NCBI RefSeq assembly: GCF_003634555.1
Contig: NZ_RBKS01000001.1
Coordinates: 3,100,001 to 3,164,000, forward strand
Length of the DNA: 64,000 nucleotides
Direction: 5' to 3'
From: Frondihabitans australicus
Lineage (GTDB): Bacteria; Actinomycetota; Actinomycetes; Actinomycetales; Microbacteriaceae
The notes under the pieces are model-generated. The model saw only the letters and a program-made list of their open reading frames with translations, ran no database searches and was not told where the DNA came from. The number at the start of each line of letters is the position of its first letter. Within the stretch, counting starts at the first letter, position 1. The translations under genes were made by a program, and so were the position numbers. Shown in pieces: positions 27,002 through 34,564 of the stretch.

Positions 27002-27552
27002 CGCCAAATGCGTCGCGCTCAAGCCCTGGCGCAAGCGTCAGGGAACCCTCCCGTGATCAAGCGGTCAGTCATCGCCGTCTTCACGCCGGCGCAGGCGCAC
27101 CTTCAGGCTCGCGTCGTCTGTCAACGCCCGCGCAGCTCCTGGCTCAGCTTCTCCAGGGGCAGGTGCGCCGGCCGGCAGGTCACCTCGCTGAGCAGAAAAC
27201 AGCCGCTCACATCACCCCGCGACGTGCTTCCCCGGGTCACGACGGGGCAGCCGAAGCCGGTGCGAATGGCCACATCAGGACGCGGACTACTCCCCGGGCG
27301 GTGCCCGGTGAGACGCGAGCGTACGCATGGGTGACGGAGAGGAGCTCCGTCGGCCGCCCGCACGCGGGTCCGCCGTGGATTCGTGACCGGCCCAGGGATT
27401 ACCGAGACGCGGCCAGGTGCGACGTCGTCTATCACGGCTGACCGGGTCAGCCACCGACTCGGGATTGCTCGTTTCGCGCGCAAGGGGTCGGTCTGCCCGA
27501 CGACGCGCGGCTAGTCCAAGCGCCGCTGCGCGTCCACTAGCCAGGCCGACGA
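27002..27552. other. Non-coding or decayed spacer
   Basis: About 550 bases between two genes that converge on it. Open frames on both strands have Arg/Pro-rich, shadow-like composition; none has a ribosome site or recognisable motif. No clear hairpin with a T run. May hold a decayed gene. Confidence 0.4.
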
Positions 27553-28371
27553 TCAGACCTGCGCGTAGCCGCCGTCGACGAACAACTCGGTTCCGGTGAC
27601 GAAGCTCGACGCATCGGAGGCGAGGAACACAGCGGCCTTCCCGATCTCGTCCGGCTGACCGACACGACCGAGGGGCACCCTCGACGAGAACCCATCGAGG
27701 AGATCCTGCAGATGTCCAGGCTTCGCGAGACCCGAAAGACCGGGCGTCTGCGTAGGGCCAGGGCTCAGAACGTTGACGCGGATCCCGCGACCGCGAAGGT
27801 CCATCACCCAGGTCCGGGCGAAGCTGCGGAGCGCGGCTTTGGTTGCGGCGTACACGCTGAGCGAGGGTGACCCTTGGACGGACGTGTTCGATCCGATCAG
27901 GACGATGGAAGACCCAGGGCCCATGAGCGGCAACGCCTTCTGCGCCGCGAACAGAGTGCCTTTGACGTTCAGGCCGAAGACGACGTCGAATTGCTCTTCC
28001 GTGATGTGCCCGAGCGGCGCTACCGAACCGGCGCCGGCGTTCGCTACCAGAACGTCGAGTCGACCGAACCTCTGGCGGATGTCGTCGAAGAGCAGGTCGA
28101 GGCCGTTCAGGTCGGCTGCGTCCGCACGCACCCCGACGAGACGTTCGCCGAGAGCGGTGCGCGCTGCGTCGAGATCGCCCTGGTTGCGGGCGGTGATGAA
28201 TACAGTCGCGCCCTCCGCGATGAACTGCGTGGCGATGCCGAGACCGATTCCTCGACTTCCGCCCGTCACGACGGCGACTTTCCCGTCCAGCGCGCGTGTA
28301 CGGCCGGCAGGATGGTCGAACCCGTCCGGACCGGACGTCTGTGCGGCGGTGTCGAGGTCCTTGTCGGTCAT
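27553..28371 (-). CDS. Short-chain dehydrogenase/reductase, paralogue of 16874-17629
   Basis: The 272-residue classical SDR has TGGSRGIG near residue 37-44, ANAGAG, Ser in LIGSNTSVQG, YAATK (Y-x3-K), SPGPTQTPGL and the terminal TGTELFVDGGYAQ. It shares with the 16874 SDR the stretches FARI/DDI-QRFGRLD-LVANAG, QKALPL-G-GSSIV and NVLSPGPTQTPGLSGL. ATG 28371 is chosen over longer in-frame starts because the family sequence begins after a short 27-residue tail. Downstream of the OYE and hydrolase genes on the same strand. Confidence 0.88.
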   Translation of the reverse strand: MTDKDLDTAAQTSGPDGFDHPAGRTRALDGKVAVVTGGSRGIGLGIATQFIAEGATVFITARNQGDLDAARTALGERLVGVRADAADLNGLDLLFDDIRQRFGRLDVLVANAGAGSVAPLGHITEEQFDVVFGLNVKGTLFAAQKALPLMGPGSSIVLIGSNTSVQGSPSLSVYAATKAALRSFARTWVMDLRGRGIRVNVLSPGPTQTPGLSGLAKPGHLQDLLDGFSSRVPLGRVGQPDEIGKAAVFLASDASSFVTGTELFVDGGYAQV

Positions 28372-28579
28372 GGGGTCCTTTGCATGGTGACGTCTGCCAG
28401 GAGCGTGGAGCGCGGCACCTCCGGCGAGTGATTTTGGCGGCGCGGATGCTCTTGCCCCGTCGCTGCGCGCCCTCCGGAACGCGGGCTCGCGTGGCTTGCT
28501 GCGCCCTGTCCGGACAGAGCAGCGTGTTTCTGCACTGGTAGGCGTGCTGGGGTCGCCTTGGCCACGGGAGTACGGCCGT

Positions 28580-29713
28580 TCAGTGGTCAGCCGCGGCCAG
28601 GGGGTCGGCGATCGTGGCCGTCGGATAGTCGATGTACCCGGCGGTACCACCGACGTACATGCTGCTGCGGTCGGGATCGGCCCAAGGCAGCCCCAGAGCC
28701 AGGCGCCGAGGCAGATCCGGGTTCGCCACGAACGGCAGACCAAATGAGACGGCATCGGCAAACCCGGCATCAAGAACGGCCTCGGCCGACTCGGCATTGA
28801 ACCCACCGTTCGCGATCACCGTCCCATCGAACTTTGAGCGCACGCGCTGCAGCAAAGCGGTCCGGTCCTCGGCGACGAAGTCCGCCCAGGCGCTCGTCCG
28901 CGGCGCCATGGCGTGAACGTACGACACGGTCTTACCGACCTCCGTGAGCGCGTAGTCATAAGCGGCAGACGAATCGTCGTCGAAGACGTGTGCCTCGCCT
29001 TCCGTCCAGTAGGGTGCGATCTTGATCCCCAGGATGCCCGTGCCGATGGACTCGGATACGGCACGAACGACCTCGAGGAAGAATCGCGAACGCGCCTTGA
29101 CGTCTCCGCCGTAGCCATCCGTTCGCCGGTTGGAGCGCGGATTCGCGAACTGTGAGATGAGATAGCCGCGGTGAGCGTGGATCTCGACTCCGTCGAATCC
29201 GGCACGCATGGCGTTCCGCGCAGCAGACGCGTAGTCGGCGATGGTGCGCTCGATGTCGTCGACCGACATCGCGCGGGGTGATTCGGTGCTGACGCGACCG
29301 GACGCTGTCGACACTTTGCCTGCAGGATTGATCGACGAGGGCGCGAGCGGGAGTCGCCCTCCGAGGAGGTCGCGATGCGACATCGCACCGACATGAACCA
29401 GCTGAGCGATCAATGCGCTCCCCGTGCCGTGCACCGCGTCCGTCACAGAGGACCATCCGGCGACCTGCTCGTGCGAGAACAGGCCGGGAAGGTTGATTCC
29501 ACCGATCGCGTCACGCGAGACAGCGAGGCCTTCGCTCACGATCATGCCGGCTCCTGCGCGTTGACCGTAATAGGTTTCGTGGATTTGCGTCGGCGCGGAG
29601 GCCGCATTGGTCGTGCGGGCGCGGGTCATTGGCGCCATCACGACACGGTTCGCCAGCGTCCGCTCACCGAGGGTGAGCGAGGTGAACAGGTGGGAGGTGG
29701 TCGGTCGTTCCAT
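28580..29713 (-). CDS. Old Yellow Enzyme-type NADH:flavin oxidoreductase
   Basis: FMN-dependent ene-reductase of 377 residues, starting FTSLTLGERTLANRVVMAPMTRAR. It includes ALIAQLVHVGAMSH and the barrel segments GFDGVEIHAHRGYLISQFANPRSNRRTDGYGG, VIANGGFNAESAE and AVSFGLPFVANPDLP. The substrate-binding pair is usually H-x2-N or H-x2-H (HGANGY); here it reads HAHRGY, so the +3 residue is Arg182. Reduces activated C=C bonds or nitro compounds; the unusual site may alter specificity. Directly follows the hydrolase gene (2-base gap), so the two are co-transcribed from box E. Confidence 0.9.
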   Translation of the reverse strand: MERPTTSHLFTSLTLGERTLANRVVMAPMTRARTTNAASAPTQIHETYYGQRAGAGMIVSEGLAVSRDAIGGINLPGLFSHEQVAGWSSVTDAVHGTGSALIAQLVHVGAMSHRDLLGGRLPLAPSSINPAGKVSTASGRVSTESPRAMSVDDIERTIADYASAARNAMRAGFDGVEIHAHRGYLISQFANPRSNRRTDGYGGDVKARSRFFLEVVRAVSESIGTGILGIKIAPYWTEGEAHVFDDDSSAAYDYALTEVGKTVSYVHAMAPRTSAWADFVAEDRTALLQRVRSKFDGTVIANGGFNAESAEAVLDAGFADAVSFGLPFVANPDLPRRLALGLPWADPDRSSMYVGGTAGYIDYPTATIADPLAAADH

Positions 29714-29715
29714 AT

Positions 29716-30468
29716 TCAGCTTCCTGCCGTAGCGAAAGACGCGATCGCCGAAGCGGTCGCGGAGGGCTGTTCGAGATGGGGGTGATGGCCGGCTCCGGCG
29801 ATCGGAGCCATCGCGACCCGACTGAATCGCGGGGCAATGTGGGTTGCGACGAACGTCGGCGATGCGATCTCGTCATCCGCGCCAGGAATCACGAGTACGG
29901 GACCGGTGAAAGCGCTCGCCTGCTCGCCGTCCGAATGACCGGCCGCGAACGCATCGCAGTGCTGCTGGAGAACATCGGCCCGGATCTGCCGGGCCGATGT
30001 CGCAAGCTCACGGCCGAGGGCCCCCAACGTGGAGAAGACCTGTAAGGAGGTTGCCCGCAGACCCTCTGCGTCGATTACCGGCGCTTCCTCTTCAGATGCA
30101 TGCAGCCCACCGAGAGGAAGCGGAGCTAGGAGTACCAGCGACGTTACGGCCGACGGGCGGCGCGTCGCCGCGAGCTCGGCAACCTGCGCTCCCATGCTGT
30201 GAGCGATCAACGACACCGGGCCCCCAGCCGCGTCGATAGTATCTACCAAGTCGTCCGCGAACCGCTCGAGCGTGAACGGACCTGCGGCATCAAGCTGGCT
30301 GCCAACCCCCGCCATGTCCGGTCGGACACGTCGCACGTTCGCCGACCCAAAGACATCGATCATGGGACCCCATGCCTGCCCCGTCTGCGCGAAACCGTGC
30401 ACGAACACAACTGCAGAATGAGTCGATGACGGCAAGGATGCCGAGGACGAGCGTCGCGCCGAAGTCAT
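29716..30468 (-). CDS. Alpha/beta hydrolase, paralogue of 16044-16817
   Basis: The 250-residue product has VVFVHGFAQTGQAW (oxyanion), nucleophile elbow IAHSMGAQVAEL, acid region VIPGADDEIASPTFV and catalytic His in IAGAGHHPHLE. Strongly alike over its second half to the 16044 hydrolase. ATG 30468 is favoured because it lies 30 bases after box E, matching the other regulated starts; the frame remains open to 30504. First gene of the unit hydrolase-OYE(-SDR). Confidence 0.87.
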   Translation of the reverse strand: MTSARRSSSASLPSSTHSAVVFVHGFAQTGQAWGPMIDVFGSANVRRVRPDMAGVGSQLDAAGPFTLERFADDLVDTIDAAGGPVSLIAHSMGAQVAELAATRRPSAVTSLVLLAPLPLGGLHASEEEAPVIDAEGLRATSLQVFSTLGALGRELATSARQIRADVLQQHCDAFAAGHSDGEQASAFTGPVLVIPGADDEIASPTFVATHIAPRFSRVAMAPIAGAGHHPHLEQPSATASAIASFATAGS

Positions 30469-30493
30469 GAGTCTAGCCTGCGGCCTCACGCCA

Positions 30494-30518
30494 ATCACGT
30501 CCAACGACTGTTTCTGCT
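30494..30518 (-). promoter_or_regulatory. LysR-type regulatory box E (hydrolase-OYE operon)
   Basis: On the minus strand 30518-30499 reads AGCAGAAACAGTCGTTGGAC; the dyad is 30494-30508 with one base off (GTC-N9-GAT in the sense direction). Ends 30 bases before ATG 30468. GGCTAGACT just before the start could serve as a -10 of a near-leaderless message. Confidence 0.62.
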
Positions 30519-31049
30519 ATCCGGTAGCACCAGAAGTGATCATTAGCGCTGCAGCAAGTAGATCCGGGAAGTGTGCTCCGCATCGCGGCTGGTCTGCACG
30601 ATCCCGGCCGTGAGTTAGCGAGCCACAACCTTGGGACCCGAACGCGTCACGCGTTTCCCCAACAGGAATCGACCGTTGGCGACCTCGTCGGCATAGAAAG
30701 AGCCCTCCAGGAAATGTGCAAGCACTTCTTGGGGGATTCAACGTCGCCTTCGCACGTTTGCACTCACGCTCAATCAGGAGACACTCGGCAGCGTCCGTGC
30801 ATCAATGTGCGAAAAATTCTCTTCTGCTTGTTGTGGCGACGATCCAAATAGTTGGATAAGCCGTGCGCAACTGTCTGTCTCAAGCACGCTCCGCGGTGCA
30901 GAGCAGCTGGTTCCGGGTCGACCGGCGCCACAGCCAGGACTGACTCGCGGACTAGCTTCGGCCCGCGACACGAGCTGCCCATTGGCATGGGTGCACATCA
31001 CTATCGGGCCAAAATAAGCGTCTCACGCACCGGCGGGTCACGAGACTTC
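30519..31049. other. Spacer with no recognised gene
   Basis: About 530 bases between the LysR-type gene set and the lacI promoter, less GC-rich than its surroundings. Several short frames of 70-90 codons occur on both strands without ribosome sites or family motifs. It may be the junction between two acquired modules. Confidence 0.4.
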
Positions 31050-31099
31050 TTGACACCTAGCTTACCGCGGCATAGTTTGATCTTTGCAAACCGGTTTGC
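31050..31099 (+). promoter_or_regulatory. Promoter and LacI-type operator of the riboside operon
   Basis: A near-consensus promoter, TTGACA (31050-31055), 17-base spacer, TAGTTT (31073-31078), is followed at once by a perfect 14-base palindrome GCAAACCGGTTTGC (31086-31099), where a LacI-family dimer would block initiation. A further half site GGTTTGC lies at 31118-31124. First gene starts at 31173, so the regulator represses itself and the operon. Confidence 0.8.
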
Positions 31100-31172
31100 G
31101 TTTAATTAGGCATGGTCGGTTTGCGATCCCACTACCGCACCACCATCGTCTGATTTGATAGGGAAGAAGCCA

Positions 31173-32204
31173 ATGTCGTCTGAGCAAACCAGTTTGGAGA
31201 CGGTTGGCTCCCGGGCGATCAATATTCAGGCCGTAGCTGACGCGGCGGGGGTCAGTAAAACGACTGTGTCGCATGTCATCTCCGGCAAACGCCCGGTGTC
31301 CACAGGAACGCGTCGCAAGGTCGAGCGGGTCATGAACGAGTTGGGTTTTGAGCCAAACTTCTTCGCGCAGGCGATGCAGCGATCCCGGAGCAACACGATC
31401 GCCCTCATCGTTCAAGACATCACGAACCCGTTCTACCCGGCGCTGGCGCGCGGACTGCAGACCTCGGTCGCCGCGCAGAACCAGGTCGTGCTGTTGTTCG
31501 ATGCAGGGGCGGGGGAGGAGTCGACCAAAGCGTTCGTCAAAGACGCCATTCAGCGTCGTGTCGATGGTGTCGTTGTCGCCTCCGGGAATCTCGGTCACGA
31601 GATCGACAACCTGCAGCGGGCAGGCATCGCACTGGTCGCCGTCGGTTCCGGCCTCAGCGATCTCCCGATCGACTGGGTGTCCGCGGACGACTCCCGAATC
31701 GCCTCCGACGCTGTCCGGCGCCTGCACGAGCTGGGGCACAACAAGATCGCCATCATCGGAGGTCCGCAGAACGGCGAACCTGCCATCAGCCGTCTCGCGG
31801 GTTACCGACACGCTCTCACCGACCTCCGCATCACCGTCCCTTCCGCGTTCAAGGTGGACGGCGACTGGACGACCCGCGGCGGCCAACTGGCGATGCAAGC
31901 GCTGCTGGACGCCGACGAACGTCCGACGGCAGTGTTCTGCGCCAACGACCTGATGGCGATCGGGGCGATGAATGCACTGCTGGCCGCGGGCCTGCGCGTC
32001 CCCGAGGACATCGCCCTCATCGGCGTCGACGACATCGATGCCTCCGCCCTCGTCCGCCCCGCGCTGAGCACCGTCCGTGTTCCTGCCGAAGAAATCGGAC
32101 GCGCCGCCGGAGACCTGCTGCTGCACCGACTTGCGGAAGGGGACTCCTCGTCCCGCCGGCACGTCCTCGTGCAGCACTCCCTCATCAATCGACACTCAGC
32201 CTAG
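31173..32204 (+). CDS. LacI-family transcriptional repressor
   Basis: The 343-residue protein has N-terminal HTH INIQAVADAAGVSKTTVSHVISGKRPVSTGTRRKVERVMNELGF, the hinge, then a periplasmic-binding-type sugar domain (IALIVQDITNPFYPALARGLQ; AVFCANDLMAIGAMNALLAAGLRVPEDIALIGVDD). ATG 31173 follows GGGAAGAAG at the right distance; a TTG at 31155 is the alternative. It heads the operon and very likely binds the palindrome at 31086-31099. Effector presumably the imported riboside or a breakdown product. Confidence 0.93.
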   Translation: MSSEQTSLETVGSRAINIQAVADAAGVSKTTVSHVISGKRPVSTGTRRKVERVMNELGFEPNFFAQAMQRSRSNTIALIVQDITNPFYPALARGLQTSVAAQNQVVLLFDAGAGEESTKAFVKDAIQRRVDGVVVASGNLGHEIDNLQRAGIALVAVGSGLSDLPIDWVSADDSRIASDAVRRLHELGHNKIAIIGGPQNGEPAISRLAGYRHALTDLRITVPSAFKVDGDWTTRGGQLAMQALLDADERPTAVFCANDLMAIGAMNALLAAGLRVPEDIALIGVDDIDASALVRPALSTVRVPAEEIGRAAGDLLLHRLAEGDSSSRRHVLVQHSLINRHSA

Positions 32205-32212
32205 GAGCCCCA

Positions 32213-33520
32213 GTGCACGACGTACTTGACGACCGCGACCTCGTCCCTGACGAGGCCCAACAGCTCGCCCACAGCGGCTACCCGGTCGGCGATCTCCTCC
32301 CGCGCGCCACACGTGCCGCCTCCGACGGCGACTACACCGACCTCGCCGCCATCAAGAAGGAACTCGGTCGCCTGCAGCGGGACCCCCAGTGGGCGTACCA
32401 GGAGACCTCCGACCCGGAACAGCTTCGCGCCCTGATCGATCAGCTGCCTGCCGTGGCGGTCGACCGCGACACCCTGTTCGACCGGATCCACGGTGCATGG
32501 CTCGGCCGGTGCGTCGGCAACACGATGGGAAAGCCCGTCGAAGGGCTCACCCCGTCGGAGGTGGAAATCTACCTCAAAGCTGTCGGCCAATGGCCACAGA
32601 CCGGCTACATCCCGCTTCTGGACGAACTCCCGGCGGGAGTCAGCCACCTGCACGAATCCGCCCCGTACGCCTCCGCCGGCTTGTTCACCGATGTGCCACG
32701 CGACGACGACATCGACTGGACGATCCTGAACCTGTCCCTGCTCGAACGATTCGGCGACAGCATCGGCACCACCCAGATCGCCACCGCATGGCTCGACGCG
32801 CTCCCGTTCACGCAGACGTTCACCGCCGAGCGGGCCGCCTACCGCAACGTGATCCGCGGGGTCCCCGTCGAGGACGCCGCCGGAACCGACAACCCGTACC
32901 GAGAATGGATCGGTGCGCTGATCCGCGGCGACGTCTTCGGCTACACCCACCCCGGGGACCCGGCCGCCGCCGCCCGACTCGCTCTCACCGACGCGGTCTT
33001 CAGCCACGTCGCCAACGGCATCTACGGCGAAGTATGGGCTGCCGCGGTCGTCGCCACGTCCTTCGGCACCGCCGACCCCGCCGTCGCCCTGCGCACCGGA
33101 CTTGACGCCATCCCCAGCGCATCACGCCTCGCCGAAGCGCTCCGGCACATCCTCGACCTGCACGAGCAGAACGTGTCCGTCACCGACGCGCTCGGCTGGG
33201 CCCACGACCACCTCGGCCACTACAACTGGGTCCACACCATCAACAACGCGGCATTCATCAGCATCGCCCTGCTCTGGGGACGGAACTTCACCGACGCGAT
33301 CGCGATCAGCGTCGCCGCCGGCAACGACACCGACTCCACTGCCGCGACCGTCGGCAGCATCTACGGCGCCCTTCACGGGTCCGCCGCCATCCCCACTGAT
33401 CTCATCGGTACCACGCACGTGCACGTCCGCAGCGCCGTGAAGGACTTCGACCGCGTCAGCATCCGCGAACTCGCCGAACGGACCCTGTCCCTCGTCACCA
33501 CCACCGAGGTCCTCGCATGA
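32213..33520 (+). CDS. ADP-ribosylglycohydrolase (DraG/ARH-like) family protein
   Basis: The 435-residue all-alpha protein has the ARH magnesium motifs: GAWLGRCVGNTMGKPVEG, PRDDDIDWTILNLSLLERFG (Asp cluster near 163-168) and GNDTDSTAATVGSIYGALHG (from about 370). The N-terminal approximately 90 residues (including AIKKELGRLQRDPQWAYQE) are an added helical region. Family members hydrolyse N- or O-glycosidic bonds of ADP-ribose to proteins or small molecules. Next to a nucleoside hydrolase and a ribokinase, a role on a small ribosyl substrate is inferred. GTG start 9 bases after the lacI stop, behind TAGGAG. Confidence 0.88.
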   Translation: MHDVLDDRDLVPDEAQQLAHSGYPVGDLLPRATRAASDGDYTDLAAIKKELGRLQRDPQWAYQETSDPEQLRALIDQLPAVAVDRDTLFDRIHGAWLGRCVGNTMGKPVEGLTPSEVEIYLKAVGQWPQTGYIPLLDELPAGVSHLHESAPYASAGLFTDVPRDDDIDWTILNLSLLERFGDSIGTTQIATAWLDALPFTQTFTAERAAYRNVIRGVPVEDAAGTDNPYREWIGALIRGDVFGYTHPGDPAAAARLALTDAVFSHVANGIYGEVWAAAVVATSFGTADPAVALRTGLDAIPSASRLAEALRHILDLHEQNVSVTDALGWAHDHLGHYNWVHTINNAAFISIALLWGRNFTDAIAISVAAGNDTDSTAATVGSIYGALHGSAAIPTDLIGTTHVHVRSAVKDFDRVSIRELAERTLSLVTTTEVLA

Positions 33521-34509
33521 ACCCCACCAAGATCATCATCGACACCGACCCGGGCCTGGGCGAACCGGGCAGCGACATCGACGACGGACTCGCCATCGCG
33601 CTCGCCCTGGCCTCCGACGAACTCGACGTCCTCGGCCTGACCATCGTCAACGGCAATGTGGACGCGTTCACCGGCACCGACGTCGCACGCCGACTCACCG
33701 ACCGACTAGGACGACCGGAGCTGCCCGTCCTCCTCGGCGCGACGAAGCCGCTGCTTCGCGACATGGCTCCCGTCCGTGCCCTCTTCGACGCCGTCATCCC
33801 GGCCGTCCCCGGAACATCAGACGCCGGCGATCTGCTCGGCCCCACCAGCGGCGAGCACGCCGCCGACTTCCTCATCCGTCAGGTCGCTGAGCACCCCGGA
33901 GAAGTCACCGTCGTCGCGATCGGCCCGATGACCAACGTCGCCATCGCGATCACCAAGGACCCCTCGTTCGCCGAGAACGTCAAAGAGCTCGTCCTCATGG
34001 CCGGAAGCGCCACCGGATACGCGCAGAACGTCACCGTCGTCGGCGATTTCAACGCCTACGTCGACCCGGAAGCGCTCGACATCGTCCTCCGCAGCGGCGC
34101 GCACGTGGCCATGGTGGGTCTGGACCAGACCAGCCGGGTCATGCTCACCCGCGCCGACGCGCAACATCTCCGAGACCGAGGAGATGCGTTCTCGGTCTGG
34201 GTGGCGGACTGTACCGACGCGTGGATCGACTTCCTCGGCGAAGCTTTCCCGACACGTCCCGAGCACCGCGATGCCTGCTTCCTCCACGACCCTCTGGTCC
34301 TCGCCGTCGTCCTGGATAGGACCCTCTGCACGTGGCAGGACGCCGACGTGCGCACCGAACTCGTCAGCGAACTCGCCCGCGGGCTCGTTGTCGCCAATCG
34401 CGGCCTGGCGCTTGAACCCGCCGGCCCCACGAACGCCGTCGTCGCCATCGACACCGACGTTCACGCATTCCGGCAGCTGTTCCTGGAACGCATCGGCACC
34501 ACCAAATGA
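33517..34509 (+). CDS. Inosine/uridine-preferring nucleoside hydrolase family protein
   Basis: Cleaves the N-glycosidic bond of ribonucleosides to free ribose and base. The calcium-binding aspartate cluster is IIIDTDPGLGEPGSDIDDGLAIALAL (residues 7-32), with a 5-residue spacer LGEPGS longer than the usual DTDPGxDD. Further family segments: LTIVNGNVD, PVLLGA, VAIGPMTNVAIAI, LVLMAGSA, GDFNAYVDPEALDIVL and HDPLVLAVVLD (His near 261). Start overlaps the previous stop by 4 bases (ATGA), so the two proteins are translationally coupled and probably act on the same substrate in sequence. Confidence 0.92.
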   Translation: MNPTKIIIDTDPGLGEPGSDIDDGLAIALALASDELDVLGLTIVNGNVDAFTGTDVARRLTDRLGRPELPVLLGATKPLLRDMAPVRALFDAVIPAVPGTSDAGDLLGPTSGEHAADFLIRQVAEHPGEVTVVAIGPMTNVAIAITKDPSFAENVKELVLMAGSATGYAQNVTVVGDFNAYVDPEALDIVLRSGAHVAMVGLDQTSRVMLTRADAQHLRDRGDAFSVWVADCTDAWIDFLGEAFPTRPEHRDACFLHDPLVLAVVLDRTLCTWQDADVRTELVSELARGLVVANRGLALEPAGPTNAVVAIDTDVHAFRQLFLERIGTTK

Positions 34510-34510
34510 T

Positions 34511-34538
34511 CTGGGCCCGGGAGGCACCCCGGGCCCAG
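34511..34538 (+). terminator. Intergenic hairpin before the binding-protein gene
   Basis: Perfect 10-bp stem: CTGGGCCCGG (34511-34520) with CCGGGCCCAG (34529-34538), 8-base loop. Starts 2 bases after the nucleoside hydrolase stop. No T run. Likely a processing/stabiliser or attenuating hairpin rather than a full terminator, because the operon continues. Confidence 0.6.
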
Positions 34539-34564
34539 ACGACCACCTGCACAAGGAGACAACA

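Noticed and set aside
27121-27483. Minus-strand frame in the 27.0-27.5 kb spacer as a gene
   Set aside because: No ribosome site or recognisable domain; Arg/Pro-rich composition like other shadows.
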